64,000 nt of DNA from Lachnospiraceae bacterium (GCA_021199495.1 JAJQHY010000015.1:56374-120373), one strand, 5' to 3'; positions 26,701 to 36,339 are shown, numbered from the stretch's first letter. Notes: a model not told the origin generated them from the sequence alone. Translations and numbers: made by a program.

Positions 26701-28653
26701 TCACTGTAAATACTGTTTTACAAAATCCTCTTCCGTCATGATCGGGATATCCAGCTCCCTGGCCTTTTTATTTTTATTAGATGTTGAAGCGGGGTTATTA
26801 TTCACAAGCACACTTGTCTTTGCCGAGACACTGCCCGTTACCTTGCCGCCGAACGCCTCAATCGCTTCCTTTAACTGATTGCGGTTCTCATACAGCAGCA
26901 GATCCCCTGTAATGACCACCGTCATACCCTTCAGTTTCTCCGCATCAGCGTTTGTCTCCTCTTCTTTTAACTGCAGCTCTTTCAGCAGCTCCTCAACATC
27001 GCCGCGATTATCCGCATCTGCGAAATAGCCAGAGAAGGCCTTCGCCAGTACCTCCCCTACGCCGTCAATTTCCAGCAGCTCTTCAACAGACGCACGCGAT
27101 AGTCTGTCATAATCATTTTGAAAATGCCTGCAGATCAGCTTCGCTGTCGCCAGACCGATACCGGCGATCCCCAGCGCGTAAATCAGCCTCGCGAGCGTCG
27201 TCTGTCTGGAGTTTTCCACCGCCTGCAGAAGATTTTCGCAGCTCTTTTCCCCGAAGCCTTCCATGCAAATGATTGCGTCACGGTGTTCCTTCAGGTAATA
27301 AAGATCGCGGAATTTATGCAGGAAACCTGCCGCAATGAATTTTTCCAGCGTTGCTTCACTCATACCGTCAATATTCAGGGCGTCCCTGCTGACAAAAAGG
27401 GTGAAGGACTTGATCTTTTTGGCGGCGCAGTCCGGATTGGTGCAGCAGAGGAACTGTCCTTCCTTGATGCTCCTGATCCTGGTAGGAGCGCCGCAGACCG
27501 GACAGACTGCAGGGATTTCAAGTGTGTCCGAACCGGTCAGGTTCTCCGCGATCTGCGGAATAATCATATTGGCCTTATATACACGGAGCACATCCCCGAT
27601 TCCAAGCCTTAACTCCTTTACGATACTGACATTGTGAACGCTCGCCCTACTCACTGTCGTACCCTCTAACTCCACCGGTTCAAAAATCGCCACCGGATTG
27701 ATCAGGCCGGTTCTGCTGGCCGACCACTCCACATCCAGAAGCTTCGTCTCGCGCTCCTCATCCTCCCACTTAAAGGCGATGGAATCCCGCGGAAATTTGC
27801 TGGTTCTGCCGAGACTCTCTCCATATGCGATATCATCAAAGCACAGCACCAAACCGTCGCTCGGCACATCGAAGTGCTCGATTTTATGTGCGAACTCCTG
27901 TACAGCCTGAAGGATATTCTCTCCGTTTACCAGTCTGTACTCCACCGTTTCAAAGCCCTGGGATGCCAGAAATTCCATCTGCTCCCGGCGGGTGACAAAT
28001 TCACGTTCCCCGCACATGACCAGCGTAAACGCAATCAATCGTACATTTCTGGAAGCTGTCACCTCACTGTTTAACTGCCGGACAGAGCCGGAACAGAGGT
28101 TTCTGGGATTTTTATATTTCTGGCTTTCCTCCCCGATGGTATCGTTGATTCTCTCAAAATCACTGTAGGTGATGACCGCCTCTCCTCTGAGAATCAGCTT
28201 TCCCTGAAAAGGAATGCGCATGGGCAGATTGATAAAAGTCCGCGCGTTATCCGTAATCACCTCGCCCACTTCACCGTTGCCGCGTGTCACGGCTTTCGTT
28301 AGTCCCCCGTTCTCATAGGTCAGCACAATGGTGAGACCGTCCAGCTTCCAGCTGAGCAGTCCCTCTTTATCCAGAAGGAAGCGCTTTAGCTCCAGGGGAT
28401 CCTTGGTCTTACTCAAAGACAGCATCGGACGCTCATGCGCTTCCTTCGGCAGTTCCTCGACTGCGGTATACCCGACAGTCTGCGTCGGACTGCCTGCCAG
28501 AATGATGCCAGTCTTTTCCTCCAGCTGCACAAGCTCATCATACAAGCGATCATATTCCAGATTGGACATGATCTCTTCATCCTCCGCGTAATAAGCGCGG
28601 GCTGCTTTCTTTAAAATCTGATGAAGCGCAAGCATCCTCTCTCTGTCTGTCAT
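26701..28653 (-). CDS. ligA: NAD-dependent DNA ligase
   Basis: Seals nicks during replication and repair using NAD. 650 residues, the usual length. Adenylation motif KLDG with Lys103 ([10 protein letters not shown]), then [15 protein letters not shown], the OB fold, a four-cysteine zinc finger (CPVCGAPTR...[11 protein letters not shown]), helix-hairpin-helix repeats ([26 protein letters not shown]) and a C-terminal BRCT domain ([21 protein letters not shown]). Nothing is missing. metA follows 13 bases downstream. Confidence 0.97.
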   Translation of the reverse strand: MTDRERMLALHQILKKAARAYYAEDEEIMSNLEYDRLYDELVQLEEKTGIILAGSPTQTVGYTAVEELPKEAHERPMLSLSKTKDPLELKRFLLDKEGLLSWKLDGLTIVLTYENGGLTKAVTRGNGEVGEVITDNARTFINLPMRIPFQGKLILRGEAVITYSDFERINDTIGEESQKYKNPRNLCSGSVRQLNSEVTASRNVRLIAFTLVMCGEREFVTRREQMEFLASQGFETVEYRLVNGENILQAVQEFAHKIEHFDVPSDGLVLCFDDIAYGESLGRTSKFPRDSIAFKWEDEERETKLLDVEWSASRTGLINPVAIFEPVELEGTTVSRASVHNVSIVKELRLGIGDVLRVYKANMIIPQIAENLTGSDTLEIPAVCPVCGAPTRIRSIKEGQFLCCTNPDCAAKKIKSFTLFVSRDALNIDGMSEATLEKFIAAGFLHKFRDLYYLKEHRDAIICMEGFGEKSCENLLQAVENSRQTTLARLIYALGIAGIGLATAKLICRHFQNDYDRLSRASVEELLEIDGVGEVLAKAFSGYFADADNRGDVEELLKELQLKEEETNADAEKLKGMTVVITGDLLLYENRNQLKEAIEAFGGKVTGSVSAKTSVLVNNNPASTSNKNKKARELDIPIMTEEDFVKQYLQ

Positions 28654-28747
28654 ACCCTCTCCATTTCATAACAAAACCACAATATAAAATATATCCGGGT
28701 GATTCTTCTCACCATATCGCGCTTTCCGCCCCGCCATCCGGATCTCT

Positions 28748-29467
28748 TTACCGACAAACATGCGTTATCGCATACAGCCTGGCCAGTTCATCCCCTTCAA
28801 TCTGACGATACTGCCCAGGTTTTAAATCTTTCAGCAAGATATTAAGCACCCGAACCCGCTTTAAGCTCTTCACCTGGTATCCGAAAACCGCGCACATGCG
28901 GCGGATCTGGCGGTTCAGTCCCTGTGTCAGGACAATGCGGAAGGTATATTTTCCTTCCCTCTCCACCGTGCAGGGGCGCGTTGTCTGTTTCAGCTCCTTT
29001 AAATAAACACCGGACGACATCCCTCTGATAAATGCATCGGTAATCTCGCGGTCGACCTTTACAATGTATTCCTTTTCATGCCCGGCTGCTCCGTACATCA
29101 TATCATGAAGCAGGTCCCCATCATTGGACAGGATCAGCAGCCCCTCACTGTCCTTATCGAGCCTTCCCGCATATGTCACCCGCACCGGATAAGAAAACAC
29201 GTCGCTGATTGTCCTGCCCGCATGCACGTCTCTCTCCGTACAGGTCACGCCAACAGGCTTATACCAGGCAAGTACCACGTACTTTCCCGGCGCGTCCAGC
29301 TTCCTGCCGTCAAGCATGATCTCATCATAAGGGAAAATCAACTGCCCCAACTGCGCCGGACTCCCATTGACCGTCACGCGTCCTGCTTTAATCAGTTCAT
29401 CTGCCTGTCGTCTGGAACAGTTGGCAACCTGCGTCAGATATTTATTAATGCGAAAGTTTCCTTCCAT
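28748..29467 (-). CDS. RsuA/RluF-family pseudouridine synthase
   Basis: Converts a uridine in rRNA to pseudouridine. An S4 RNA-binding domain (INKYLTQVANCSRRQADELIKAGRVTVNG) precedes the catalytic domain with GRLDKDSEGLLILSNDG, where the Asp is catalytic, and the terminal LTQGLNRQIRRMC. The RINKYL start and overall length (239 residues) resemble RluF (23S rRNA U2604 in E. coli), but RluB/RsuA activity cannot be excluded. The start is ATG 29467 (MEGNFRINKYL) with GGAGTG upstream; an ATG 19 codons earlier would add an atypical extension. Confidence 0.88.
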   Translation of the reverse strand: MEGNFRINKYLTQVANCSRRQADELIKAGRVTVNGSPAQLGQLIFPYDEIMLDGRKLDAPGKYVVLAWYKPVGVTCTERDVHAGRTISDVFSYPVRVTYAGRLDKDSEGLLILSNDGDLLHDMMYGAAGHEKEYIVKVDREITDAFIRGMSSGVYLKELKQTTRPCTVEREGKYTFRIVLTQGLNRQIRRMCAVFGYQVKSLKRVRVLNILLKDLKPGQYRQIEGDELARLYAITHVCR

Positions 29468-29610
29468 TTTTTCACTCCGGATCAATCTGCCAAAATCAAC
29501 GCTCGGCAGAAATCTCATTGACAAATCTGTATTATCTTAACATAAAACTCACTTTTTGTACACATATCAATTCCGTTTTCCGCCTCATATCCTCTCTTTA
29601 AGAAAGTATA

Positions 29611-29655
29611 CCAAACACAAAAACACAGTCAAAGGAACGAAATTTCCTCTGACTG
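29611..29655 (-). terminator. Intrinsic terminator of the SH3-protein gene
   Basis: On the minus strand CAGTCAGAGGAAA, a short loop, TTCCTTTGACTG, then TGTTTTTGTGTTTGG. It begins about 25 bases after the stop at 29679. Confidence 0.8.
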
Positions 29656-29678
29656 CGTTCATAAATACTTCCTTTTCT

Positions 29679-30830
29679 TTAATCAGCTGATTCCTGCTTT
29701 TCCAGATATTCCGTCGCAACGTAAGCGATTGAGCCTTCATACTTAATCTTACTGAAACCGCCGGTCACATCCTCAACCCACTCCAGCACCTCGCCGGCGG
29801 CAACCTTCCCGATCTTTTCGGCATCTGTGCTCGCTGAAGCACGTACATTGACAGTATCCGTTGCCACGACATAACCGTTGGTAGGCTCACTGTCAGCACT
29901 GTCGATAATCTCCAGATAGTCAGTCTTCACATAAGCGGTCTGACCATTGTATTCAATCTGTGCCCATCCGTTGACACGTATCTCAATCACGTCAATGGTC
30001 GTTCCCTTCTCAATGGTACCGAGTTTGTCGGCAACTGTTGAATCAGAAGACCTGACATTGATCGTATCCGTTGTGGTAGCCTGACAGGATTTTGCCACCA
30101 CAGTCTCATCCGTGTCACCTTCTGAGTCATCATCGTCTGATGAAGCTGAAACCAGAGCCGTACCTACAGCATCCCTGATTTCATTGTACATCAGTTCAAT
30201 GTAGGACGCAATCTCAGAATCCGACTCCAACAGTTCCTGATATTCCTCATCAATAGAATTACAAAGCTCCATAACAGACTCATCTGAAGCAAGTGCGTCA
30301 ATATAGGCCAGTTCTTCATCCGTAAGCGTATCTTCATTGATATAATAATCGCCATTCTCATCCATGCAGATGTAAAGGCAGTAAATGCCTGGAACCAACG
30401 TATCAATTCCCGGAAACTGCGCCCTCGCGGCAGCATACACCACATAGCTGTTCTCAACAGGCCCCAGTTTCGTGAAAACATTGTATTCCGGAAAAGCGTC
30501 TATATATTTGCCAAGCTCCTGAATCCGGATTTTTTCCGTATCTGTCACATTACTGCAGATCTCCACCATGGTGTCGACATCTCCGTCCGCGATTGCATTC
30601 AGGTATCTGACAACCAGTTCGTTAATCTCAGGATATTTATCTGCTTCCAGGGGATTGTCCACGCTCACAGCGGCAATCGTCTCTTCGGAAATGGCACTGT
30701 TATCAACCGCAATCTCCTGCTCACTCTCCGAATTGGCGGAATCATTTTTATGATAGACCAGCATACCAGAAACAAAGACAGCCACCGCCAGTACGATAAC
30801 CACTGAAAGTATCAGCATTCTCTTTTTCAT
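29679..30830 (-). CDS. Membrane-anchored protein with two bacterial SH3 domains
   Basis: 383 residues. The N terminus is a signal-anchor or signal peptide (MKKRMLILSVVIVLAVAVFVSG). An acidic region of about 230 residues follows, with no recognised domain. Two SH3_3-type domains close the protein: ATTTDTINVRSSDSTVADKLG and ATDTVNVRASASTDAEKIG mark their starts, and each ends in the AYVKTDYLEI / AYVATEYLEK pattern. Such domains usually bind cell-wall peptides, so an extracytoplasmic wall-associated role is inferred. Start ATG 30830 (MKKRM) has AGGT five bases upstream; two earlier in-frame ATGs are less likely. Confidence 0.85.
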   Translation of the reverse strand: MKKRMLILSVVIVLAVAVFVSGMLVYHKNDSANSESEQEIAVDNSAISEETIAAVSVDNPLEADKYPEINELVVRYLNAIADGDVDTMVEICSNVTDTEKIRIQELGKYIDAFPEYNVFTKLGPVENSYVVYAAARAQFPGIDTLVPGIYCLYICMDENGDYYINEDTLTDEELAYIDALASDESVMELCNSIDEEYQELLESDSEIASYIELMYNEIRDAVGTALVSASSDDDDSEGDTDETVVAKSCQATTTDTINVRSSDSTVADKLGTIEKGTTIDVIEIRVNGWAQIEYNGQTAYVKTDYLEIIDSADSEPTNGYVVATDTVNVRASASTDAEKIGKVAAGEVLEWVEDVTGGFSKIKYEGSIAYVATEYLEKQESAD

Positions 30831-30952
30831 AGTAGACCTCATAATACACAAAAGTGCCTCTAACCGTTGTTCAGGCAGGAAGACTTCTATAGTCCTGTGG
30901 ACAAAATATGAGACACTTTTCTATTCTGAAATAAATACAGGAATCGGCGAAA

Positions 30953-31024
30953 CGTGTCCGACAGGAATCGAACCTGCATTAAAGGCGTCGGAGGCCTTCG
31001 TTCTATCCATTAGACTACGGACAC
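30953..31024 (-). tRNA. tRNA-Arg (anticodon CCG)
   Basis: 72 bases. Acceptor stem GTGTCCG / CGGACAC, D arm with GTCTAATGGATAGAAC, anticodon stem AAGGC / GCCTT enclosing the loop CTCCGAC (anticodon CCG, reads CGG), T arm GCAGG-TTCGATT-CCTGT, discriminator G. CCA is not encoded. Between it and the SH3 gene (30852-30952) is a foldable stretch with AAAAGTGTCTC / GAGGCACTTTT arms that could end the transcript. Confidence 0.95.
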
Positions 31025-31130
31025 AAAATTGTAATATGTTACAAAAGTATTACGCCGCTTCCTGTGTATCATAGCACAGCTTTTCTTACTTGTAAAGCAT
31101 TTTTTGTAACTGTCCTCATCTTTAGTTGCA

Positions 31131-31316
31131 ATTCACGGTCCTCCACCTCATATACGCAATCTCGCCCGCTTCGCGTGCTTTCCCGCCCCTTACAGGGCTA
31201 AGATTGCTTATATGGGAGGAGTGACTGATTCTCAGTCATCTGAAAGCTGTAAACAGCCCTTTACAAGCACACTACACTTGACAGATCTGTTTTCAGCTTT
31301 CAGATCGACCGTGAAT
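31131..31316. repeat. Composite palindromic element
   Basis: About 186 bp bounded by the inverted pair ATTCACGGTC / GACCGTGAAT. Inside are three further inverted repeats: CATATACGCAATCT / AGATTGCTTATATG with CCTCC / GGAGG below it; TGACTGA-TTC-TCAGTCA; and CTGAAAGCTGTAAACAG / CTGTTTTCAGCTTTCAG. The last arm plus the GACCGTGAATAGTTAC end recurs at 48576-48611 with three differences in 36 bases. It lies between the tRNA and the DUF5688-like gene. No ORF is inside, so a MITE-like or REP-like element is the simplest reading. Confidence 0.65.
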
Positions 31317-31325
31317 AGTTACTCT

Positions 31326-32245
31326 TTATTCCGTATCCTCCACGATTTCCATCTGACCCGTCTGCACATTGTAAAGATAAATATGATCCGACAGAATCTC
31401 CTCAGCAGGAATCTCCATGTGATTGATATCCTTCACTGTCTGTGCCAGATACTTACCTCCGACAGCGTGCGAAAACGGCACGATAATCACCTCGTGAATG
31501 GAAGACGGCAGAAAATAAAATGCTTCTCCCAGCGCTTCATAAATTCTGGCCGCCGTGCCTGGAAGGAATGCCGCGGTTGCACCCCATATTCCGGTCTTTC
31601 CAGACAATACAATCATACCGGTACGGCTCTCAGGCAGTTTTTCCGGGAACAAAAGCAGCTTTTCGCGTCTCAGCACAGCGTCCATCGAATTCCAGTACAG
31701 GCCCTCCGACCGAAGTGTGTTTTCAATCGCCTTTTCAAAAACTTCCTCCGTTGACACAGACCAGTCCTGCATGTGTTCTTCCCGGAGCATGACTGTACCC
31801 CGCACCTGACCGTCCGCCTGTTTTACCTGATAATATACTGTCAGCGCAAAATCCAGAATGCGCCGGAAGGGTACATCCCGCAGCAGGTCCCGGTTTTTTT
31901 TTCATAATTCATGATTCTGACATACAGGCCGCTGGCAGCAGCATCAAATGTCAGCATACAGGAAATGTGATCATACAGATACTGTATATCGTCCTTCATC
32001 TCCTCCTGATAAATCAGCCACAGCTTTCCGGCAATTTCATCCAGCGGCCTGCCATGGCAGAATTCCTCATAGACCTCCTCCAGATAGATCACAGGTGCAC
32101 AGACAATGCCCTCCCCCTGTATCATCAGAGCATAACGAAGCTGCCCGTTTAATTTCTGTCTCTCGACCAGTTCCAGCTTAAATCCTGCTTCCGCCTGATC
32201 TTTCATCATCTGTAACAGTTCTTCTCTGAATTCATGGTAATACAT
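31326..32245 (-). pseudogene. DUF5688-like gene interrupted by a frameshift at an A9 run
   Basis: Reading from ATG 32245 (AGGAG six bases upstream) gives MYYHEFREELLQMMK...VRIMNYEKK and then runs into a wrong frame, ending at 31841. The -1 frame from the same point continues NRDLLRDVPFRRILDFALTV and on through MRGTVMLREEHMQDW to a stop at 31326. The join falls in nine consecutive A (minus strand; T run 31894-31902 on the plus strand). Joined, the product is about 305 residues and resembles the DUF5688 family common in Lachnospiraceae (family name from memory). The run is an in-frame A-AAA-AAA heptamer, a classical -1 slippery site, so recoding or polymerase slippage could restore the protein; a mutation or sequence error is equally possible. 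Confidence 0.75.
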
Positions 32246-32313
32246 AGCGTTCTCCTGAATAGATTATTTGAAATAATGGAGCCGCCCTTCCTGCTAAAGT
32301 CTATATATAGACA

Positions 32314-32344
32314 GAAAAAAGGCAGCAGATAAAATCTTGCTGCC
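32314..32344 (-). terminator. Intrinsic terminator downstream of efp
   Basis: Minus strand GGCAGCA, ten-base loop, TGCTGCC, TTTTTT. Next to it is a 14-bp palindrome GTCTATATATAGAC at 32299-32312, whose role is unclear. Confidence 0.9.
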
Positions 32345-32401
32345 CCGAAAGCTATCAGAAAGTTCTGTTCTTACTTTTCATACAAAATATATCCGCGCAT
32401 A

Positions 32402-32962
32402 TTATGCTCTGGATAAATACTCCTTGGTGCGGGTATCAATCTTAATCACATCGCCATTATTAATAAAGATCGGCACCTTGATGGTCGCTCCGGTCTCTAC
32501 GGTAGCCGGCTTGGTTACATTGGTTGCGGTATTGCCTCTCACACCAGGCTCAGTGTCGGTTACCTCCAGCTCCACGAACAGCGGGGGCTCGATGGAAATG
32601 ACCTTCTCCTTATAAGAACAGATCTTGCAGATCTCGTTCTCTTTCACGAACTCCATCGCGTCGCCTACGATATCCGTGCTGTACTCGAACTGGTCATAAG
32701 TCTCGACGTCCATAAAGGTGTACATGTCGCCGTCCTTAAATAAAAACTGCATATCCTTCTTGTCAATACGGGCAAGCGGATATTTATCGGACGGGTTGAA
32801 TGTATCCTCAACGACACCTCCATAAATCACGTCCTTTAACTTCGTTCTGACGAAAGGAGAGCCCTTGCCCGGCTTTACGTGCAAGAAATCAAGCACCATA
32901 TATACGCTGTTTTTGTACTCAAATGTAATACCTTTTCTGAAATCGCCTGCATTTATCATCAC
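32402..32962 (-). CDS. efp: Elongation factor P
   Basis: Relieves ribosome stalling at polyproline stretches. 186 residues with the three beta-barrel layout; the modified or tip lysine region reads [12 protein letters not shown] (Lys33 counted from the first Met). The C-terminal signature [17 protein letters not shown] is intact. GGAGG lies seven bases before the ATG at 32962; a second ATG one codon further is possible. No efm/yeiP-type modification gene is seen in the window. It follows the aro operon on the same strand and ends in a clear terminator. Confidence 0.97.
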   Translation of the reverse strand: MMINAGDFRKGITFEYKNSVYMVLDFLHVKPGKGSPFVRTKLKDVIYGGVVEDTFNPSDKYPLARIDKKDMQFLFKDGDMYTFMDVETYDQFEYSTDIVGDAMEFVKENEICKICSYKEKVISIEPPLFVELEVTDTEPGVRGNTATNVTKPATVETGATIKVPIFINNGDVIKIDTRTKEYLSRA

Positions 32963-33091
32963 TTTTCCTCCTGAAGTTGTAACAAATATTCCTTACATAG
33001 TCTACACGATTACAGGGCATTTTTCAACTGTTTTTTTTACTGTCAGTCTGATTTATCGCCCATTCCGCATTATTTTTCTGTTTTCTGTCCA

Positions 33092-33559
33092 CTATTTGCC
33101 TTCAATACCCTGAGCCTGATGTCCGGCTTCAATCCGTTCCAGACACTGATCAATGGCCTCCAGATATCCGGAAAGTCCCTTTCCGTAGATCTGTGAATCA
33201 CAGGCGTCCTTCGTAACCGAATTGCTTCTGAAAGCCTCCCGCTTCGTGATATCCGAAATATGAATCTCAATCTTCGGCACCGTGATGCTGGCAAGTGCGT
33301 CACGGATTGCGTAACTGTAATGTGTGTACGCACCAGGATTAATCACAATACCGGCCGTTCCATCAAAATAAGCCTCCTGGATCCTGTCAATGATAGCGCC
33401 CTCATGATTAGACTGGAACACCTCTATTTCTGTCCCGGTTTCCCTGCCTTTATCCGCGATGAGGCGCAGCAGATAATCATAATCTTCATTTCCGTATACA
33501 GCCCGTTCCCTGATCCCCAGGAAATTCAGATTGGGCCCGTTAATCACCAGCAATTTCAT
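33092..33559 (-). CDS. aroQ: 3-dehydroquinate dehydratase, type II
   Basis: Third shikimate-pathway step, 3-dehydroquinate to 3-dehydroshikimate. 155 residues. Signature segments INGPNLNFLGIRE (with the active-site loop Arg and Tyr downstream), NPGAYTHYSYAIRDAL and EIHISDI (catalytic His). The start is ATG 33559 (MKLLVINGPN), with AGGAGG nine bases upstream and overlapping the end of aroK by 20 bases; an upstream ATG at 33583 is less likely. Last gene of an aroE-aroK-aroQ run. Confidence 0.96.
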   Translation of the reverse strand: MKLLVINGPNLNFLGIRERAVYGNEDYDYLLRLIADKGRETGTEIEVFQSNHEGAIIDRIQEAYFDGTAGIVINPGAYTHYSYAIRDALASITVPKIEIHISDITKREAFRSNSVTKDACDSQIYGKGLSGYLEAIDQCLERIEAGHQAQGIEGK

Positions 33560-34067
33560 GTCCGTATGCCTCCTGTAATTCATTCACCAGTCGTCTTAAA
33601 TCCCAGTCATCCACCCGCAGAATAAAATCTGCGGCTTCCCGGTATATGGGATCGCGCTCCGCAATCATAAGCCTGATTCTTTCCCGCGGATTATCACATT
33701 GCAAAAGCGGCCTGGTTGTGTCGTCCTTCAGCCGTTCATAAATCGTATCAGGCTCAGCCTTAAGGTAAACCGTAAAGCCAAGCTTTTTTATCAGCTCTCT
33801 GTTTTCAGCGCGAAGAGGTGTTCCGCCTCCCAAAGCCAGTACCCGTGGCGCACATTCCAGGAGCATGGCCTTTAAACAATCCGTCTCCTTTTGCCTGAAA
33901 TAAGCCTCACCATGCGTCGCGAAAATCTCGCTGACTGTCAGGCCTTCCTTTTGCTCAATCCACTTGTCCGTGTCAATAAAGCACTGCTGCAGAGGATAGC
34001 TGACCGCGCAGCCTAATGTACTCTTGCCGCTTCCCATATATCCGATTAAAATCAAATGTGATTTCAT
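33540..34067 (-). CDS. aroK: Shikimate kinase
   Basis: Phosphorylates shikimate at O3 with ATP. 175 residues; P-loop GYMGSGKST, shikimate-binding DTDKWIE and GGGTPLR, and the lid region RPLLQ. It begins one base after the aroE stop and overlaps aroQ, so the three genes are translationally coupled. Confidence 0.96.
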   Translation of the reverse strand: MKSHLILIGYMGSGKSTLGCAVSYPLQQCFIDTDKWIEQKEGLTVSEIFATHGEAYFRQKETDCLKAMLLECAPRVLALGGGTPLRAENRELIKKLGFTVYLKAEPDTIYERLKDDTTRPLLQCDNPRERIRLMIAERDPIYREAADFILRVDDWDLRRLVNELQEAYGHEIAGD

Positions 34068-34068
34068 C

Positions 34069-34953
34069 CTACAGTCTCATCTCCTCTTTTAATCTGCGGC
34101 GCACAAGGCTGACAGCGTCCTCATCAACCGTCATATCATTCCAGAGTTCATAAGCGATCACTCCCTGGTAAAGGAGCATATCCAGTCCATTATACGCTCT
34201 GCCGCCGGCCTGTCTGACCATCTGCATGAATTTCGTGTCAGAAGGATTATATATCAGATCAAAACCGGTGTGGATTCGCTCATAAAACGCCGGATCCTCA
34301 ATGACGGCCTGTTCTGTATGCGGGCTCATGCCCGTGCTGGTAGCCTGGATGCAGAGAAATTTCTCCTCCGGAAGATCTGAGATATCATAAATGCTGCCGG
34401 CAAACATCCGGCAGTCCGGATAAACGGCTGCAATTTCCCTGACGATAGCCTCCGCCTTACAGACAGTCCGGTTCAGAACATAAACACGCTTTGCACCTTT
34501 GGAAGCAGTCATCATGGCGACAGCCCTTGCGGCACCGCCTGCTCCCAGAATCACGATTGTTTCCCCCTCTATCCGGATGTTCTCCTGCTGCAGCGCCCGG
34601 TACAAACCCGGCATGTCAGTATTATAGCCCTTATAGCCCCTCTTTTCTTCTATTCTGACAAGCGTATTGACCGCACCAATTTTTGCCGCAAAATCATCCA
34701 AATCCACCAAAGCGGGAATGACGGCGGATTTATGGGGCACAGTTACATTTAATCCTCCAATACCGAGCGCATACGCGCCTTTCACCGCGCTGACCGGATC
34801 ATCCACCACCGGAAAGGCGCCGTATATCAGATTATGTCCATAATAAGCAGCCAGTGTATTGTGTATCACCGGAGACATGGTATGTCCCACAGGATTTCCA
34901 ATCAACCCGAAAATCCGGGTATGACCGTCAATATTCAGTGCGTCACGGTTCAT
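34069..34953 (-). CDS. aroE: Shikimate dehydrogenase
   Basis: NADPH-dependent reduction of 3-dehydroshikimate to shikimate. 294 residues; shikimate-site residues in GNPVGHTMSPVIHN, catalytic Lys in NVTVPHKSAV, Asp in YNTDMPGL, and the dinucleotide motif GAGGAARAV. It is preceded by the YqeG-like gene by 18 bases and followed immediately by aroK. Confidence 0.96.
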   Translation of the reverse strand: MNRDALNIDGHTRIFGLIGNPVGHTMSPVIHNTLAAYYGHNLIYGAFPVVDDPVSAVKGAYALGIGGLNVTVPHKSAVIPALVDLDDFAAKIGAVNTLVRIEEKRGYKGYNTDMPGLYRALQQENIRIEGETIVILGAGGAARAVAMMTASKGAKRVYVLNRTVCKAEAIVREIAAVYPDCRMFAGSIYDISDLPEEKFLCIQATSTGMSPHTEQAVIEDPAFYERIHTGFDLIYNPSDTKFMQMVRQAGGRAYNGLDMLLYQGVIAYELWNDMTVDEDAVSLVRRRLKEEMRL

Positions 34954-34971
34954 ATGCGGTTCTCCCTTTTT

Positions 34972-35505
34972 TCACCTGCGTGATTTTAGGTGTTTCTTCT
35001 TTTTAGCCGGTGTTATTCTTTTTCGATAAGCGTACAACACAGGCTTTTCCAGAAGCCTCTTACATACAATCTGCGGCTCCTCTTTCAATGTCATCGGTTC
35101 CACTAAAATACTGTAAATACCAAGCCGTCTGGCGCCCCAGACATCGGTAAACAGCTGATCCCCTACAAAAAGCGTGGTCTTCGGCGTGGAATGAAGCCGC
35201 TCCATTCCCTGCTCATAGCCGCTGCGCAGAGGTTTGCCTGCTTTCGCCACATAATCAATGCCGCAATCAATGGCAAAGGATTCCACGCGCGGACCCTTGT
35301 TATTGGAAATCACAGCAATCTGATAACCAAGACTTTTGAGTTCATTTAAAAAATTTCTGCACGGCTCATCCGCCGGAGCATCCGGATATACCAGCGTATT
35401 GTCAATGTCAAAGAGCACGGCGCGGTATCCTTTCGCATAAAAATCCGCATAAGGTACATCCCAGGCCCTTCTGACCGCCGCATCCGGGAAAAAATTATTC
35501 AGCAT
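34972..35505 (-). CDS. yqeG: YqeG-family HAD phosphatase
   Basis: 177 residues; HAD motif I DIDNTLVYP, motif II ISNN, motif III Lys in KAGKPL and GDQLFTDVWGA. This is the IIIA subclass YqeG, a family found next to aro genes in many Firmicutes; its substrate is not established. The C terminus is strongly basic (TPAKKKKHLKSRR). Its neighbour nrdR lies upstream on the same strand. Confidence 0.9.
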   Translation of the reverse strand: MLNNFFPDAAVRRAWDVPYADFYAKGYRAVLFDIDNTLVYPDAPADEPCRNFLNELKSLGYQIAVISNNKGPRVESFAIDCGIDYVAKAGKPLRSGYEQGMERLHSTPKTTLFVGDQLFTDVWGARRLGIYSILVEPMTLKEEPQIVCKRLLEKPVLYAYRKRITPAKKKKHLKSRR

Positions 35506-35565
35506 ATGAAAATTCCATAAGAAAAGAATCCGCTTCCTATTCTTTTCTTTGATTGAAAGTCATCC

Positions 35566-36021
35566 TTATTGTTCCGACAGAAGCTTTTTCAGCTCTTCCA
35601 TGAAAGTATCGGCATCCTTAAACTCTCTGTAAACAGAAGCGAAACGCACATAAGCGACCATATCCAGATCTTTCAGTTTAGACATCACCATCTCTCCGAT
35701 ATCAGTGGACAAAATTTCCGCCTGTTCCCTGGCATAGATCGCCGTCTCAATCTCATTGAGCGCCTCACTTAACTGCGCGGAGCTGACCGGCCGTTTATGG
35801 CAGGCGCGCAGGATGCCCTGTTCTAATTTGGAGCGGTCATACACTTCTCTGGTCTGATCCTTTTTAATCACCATAACCGGGAAGGTCTCCACCTTCTCAT
35901 AGGTGGTAAAACGTCTGCCGCAGCTTTCGCAGACTCTCCGCCTGCGGATGGAATTGCTCTCTTCCACCGGTCTTGAATCTACCACTCTCGTATTATCCTG
36001 ACCGCAAAATGGACACCTCAT
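35566..36021 (-). CDS. nrdR: Transcriptional repressor NrdR
   Basis: Nucleotide-sensing repressor of ribonucleotide reductase genes. 151 residues; N-terminal zinc ribbon MRCPFCGQDN...CESCGRRF, then an ATP-cone domain (VIKKDQTREVYDRSKLEQGIL). Length and motifs are standard. No nrd genes are in the window. Upstream lies a long inverted repeat (36040-36096). Confidence 0.96.
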   Translation of the reverse strand: MRCPFCGQDNTRVVDSRPVEESNSIRRRRVCESCGRRFTTYEKVETFPVMVIKKDQTREVYDRSKLEQGILRACHKRPVSSAQLSEALNEIETAIYAREQAEILSTDIGEMVMSKLKDLDMVAYVRFASVYREFKDADTFMEELKKLLSEQ

Positions 36022-36039
36022 GTAACGCCTCCCTTGAGA

Positions 36040-36096
36040 ATTACTATAAAAGCCGATTGCTTCGCTCTAACGAGCTCGACACGTTTTTATAGTAAT
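36040..36096. repeat. Inverted repeat between nrdR and ylmC
   Basis: ATTACTATAAAA and TTTTATAGTAAT form a 12-bp stem around a 33-base loop holding GATTGCTTCGC and CGAGCTCG. It starts 19 bases upstream of the nrdR ATG. Neither strand has a T tract after it, so a simple terminator is unlikely; a leader structure or small repeat is possible. The 11-mer GATTGCTTCGC also occurs in the dispersed repeat ends. Confidence 0.55.
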
Positions 36097-36108
36097 ATAA
36101 CAAAAACT

Positions 36109-36339
36109 CTATCTTGCGTCAACCAGAATAATATCCGGTCCGATCTGGCAGATTTCTTTAAAATCCAGGACATAATCCGGCTCTGCCGCCATAAAAATAC
36201 TGAATTTCAATCCGCACGGTACATACAATTTCAGAATACAGCCGGTACGGGGATCAAATTCCAGATCCTGTATTTTCCCCAGCTTTTTGCATCCCTTTAC
36301 ATCAATGACCTCTTTATTTTTCAGTTCGGAAAATAACAT
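36109..36339 (-). CDS. YlmC/YmxH-family sporulation protein (PRC-barrel)
   Basis: 76 residues with a single PRC-barrel-like fold: MLFSELKNKEVIDVKGCKKLGKI, then DLEFDPRTGCI. This matches the YlmC/YmxH family annotated as sporulation proteins; its molecular role is not known. It is divergent from sigG, which also points to sporulation. Confidence 0.9.
   Translation of the reverse strand: MLFSELKNKEVIDVKGCKKLGKIQDLEFDPRTGCILKLYVPCGLKFSIFMAAEPDYVLDFKEICQIGPDIILVDAR

Noticed and set aside
33560..33583. Longer AroQ from ATG 33583
   Set aside because: MKLLVINGPN is the standard start and has AGGAGG upstream.
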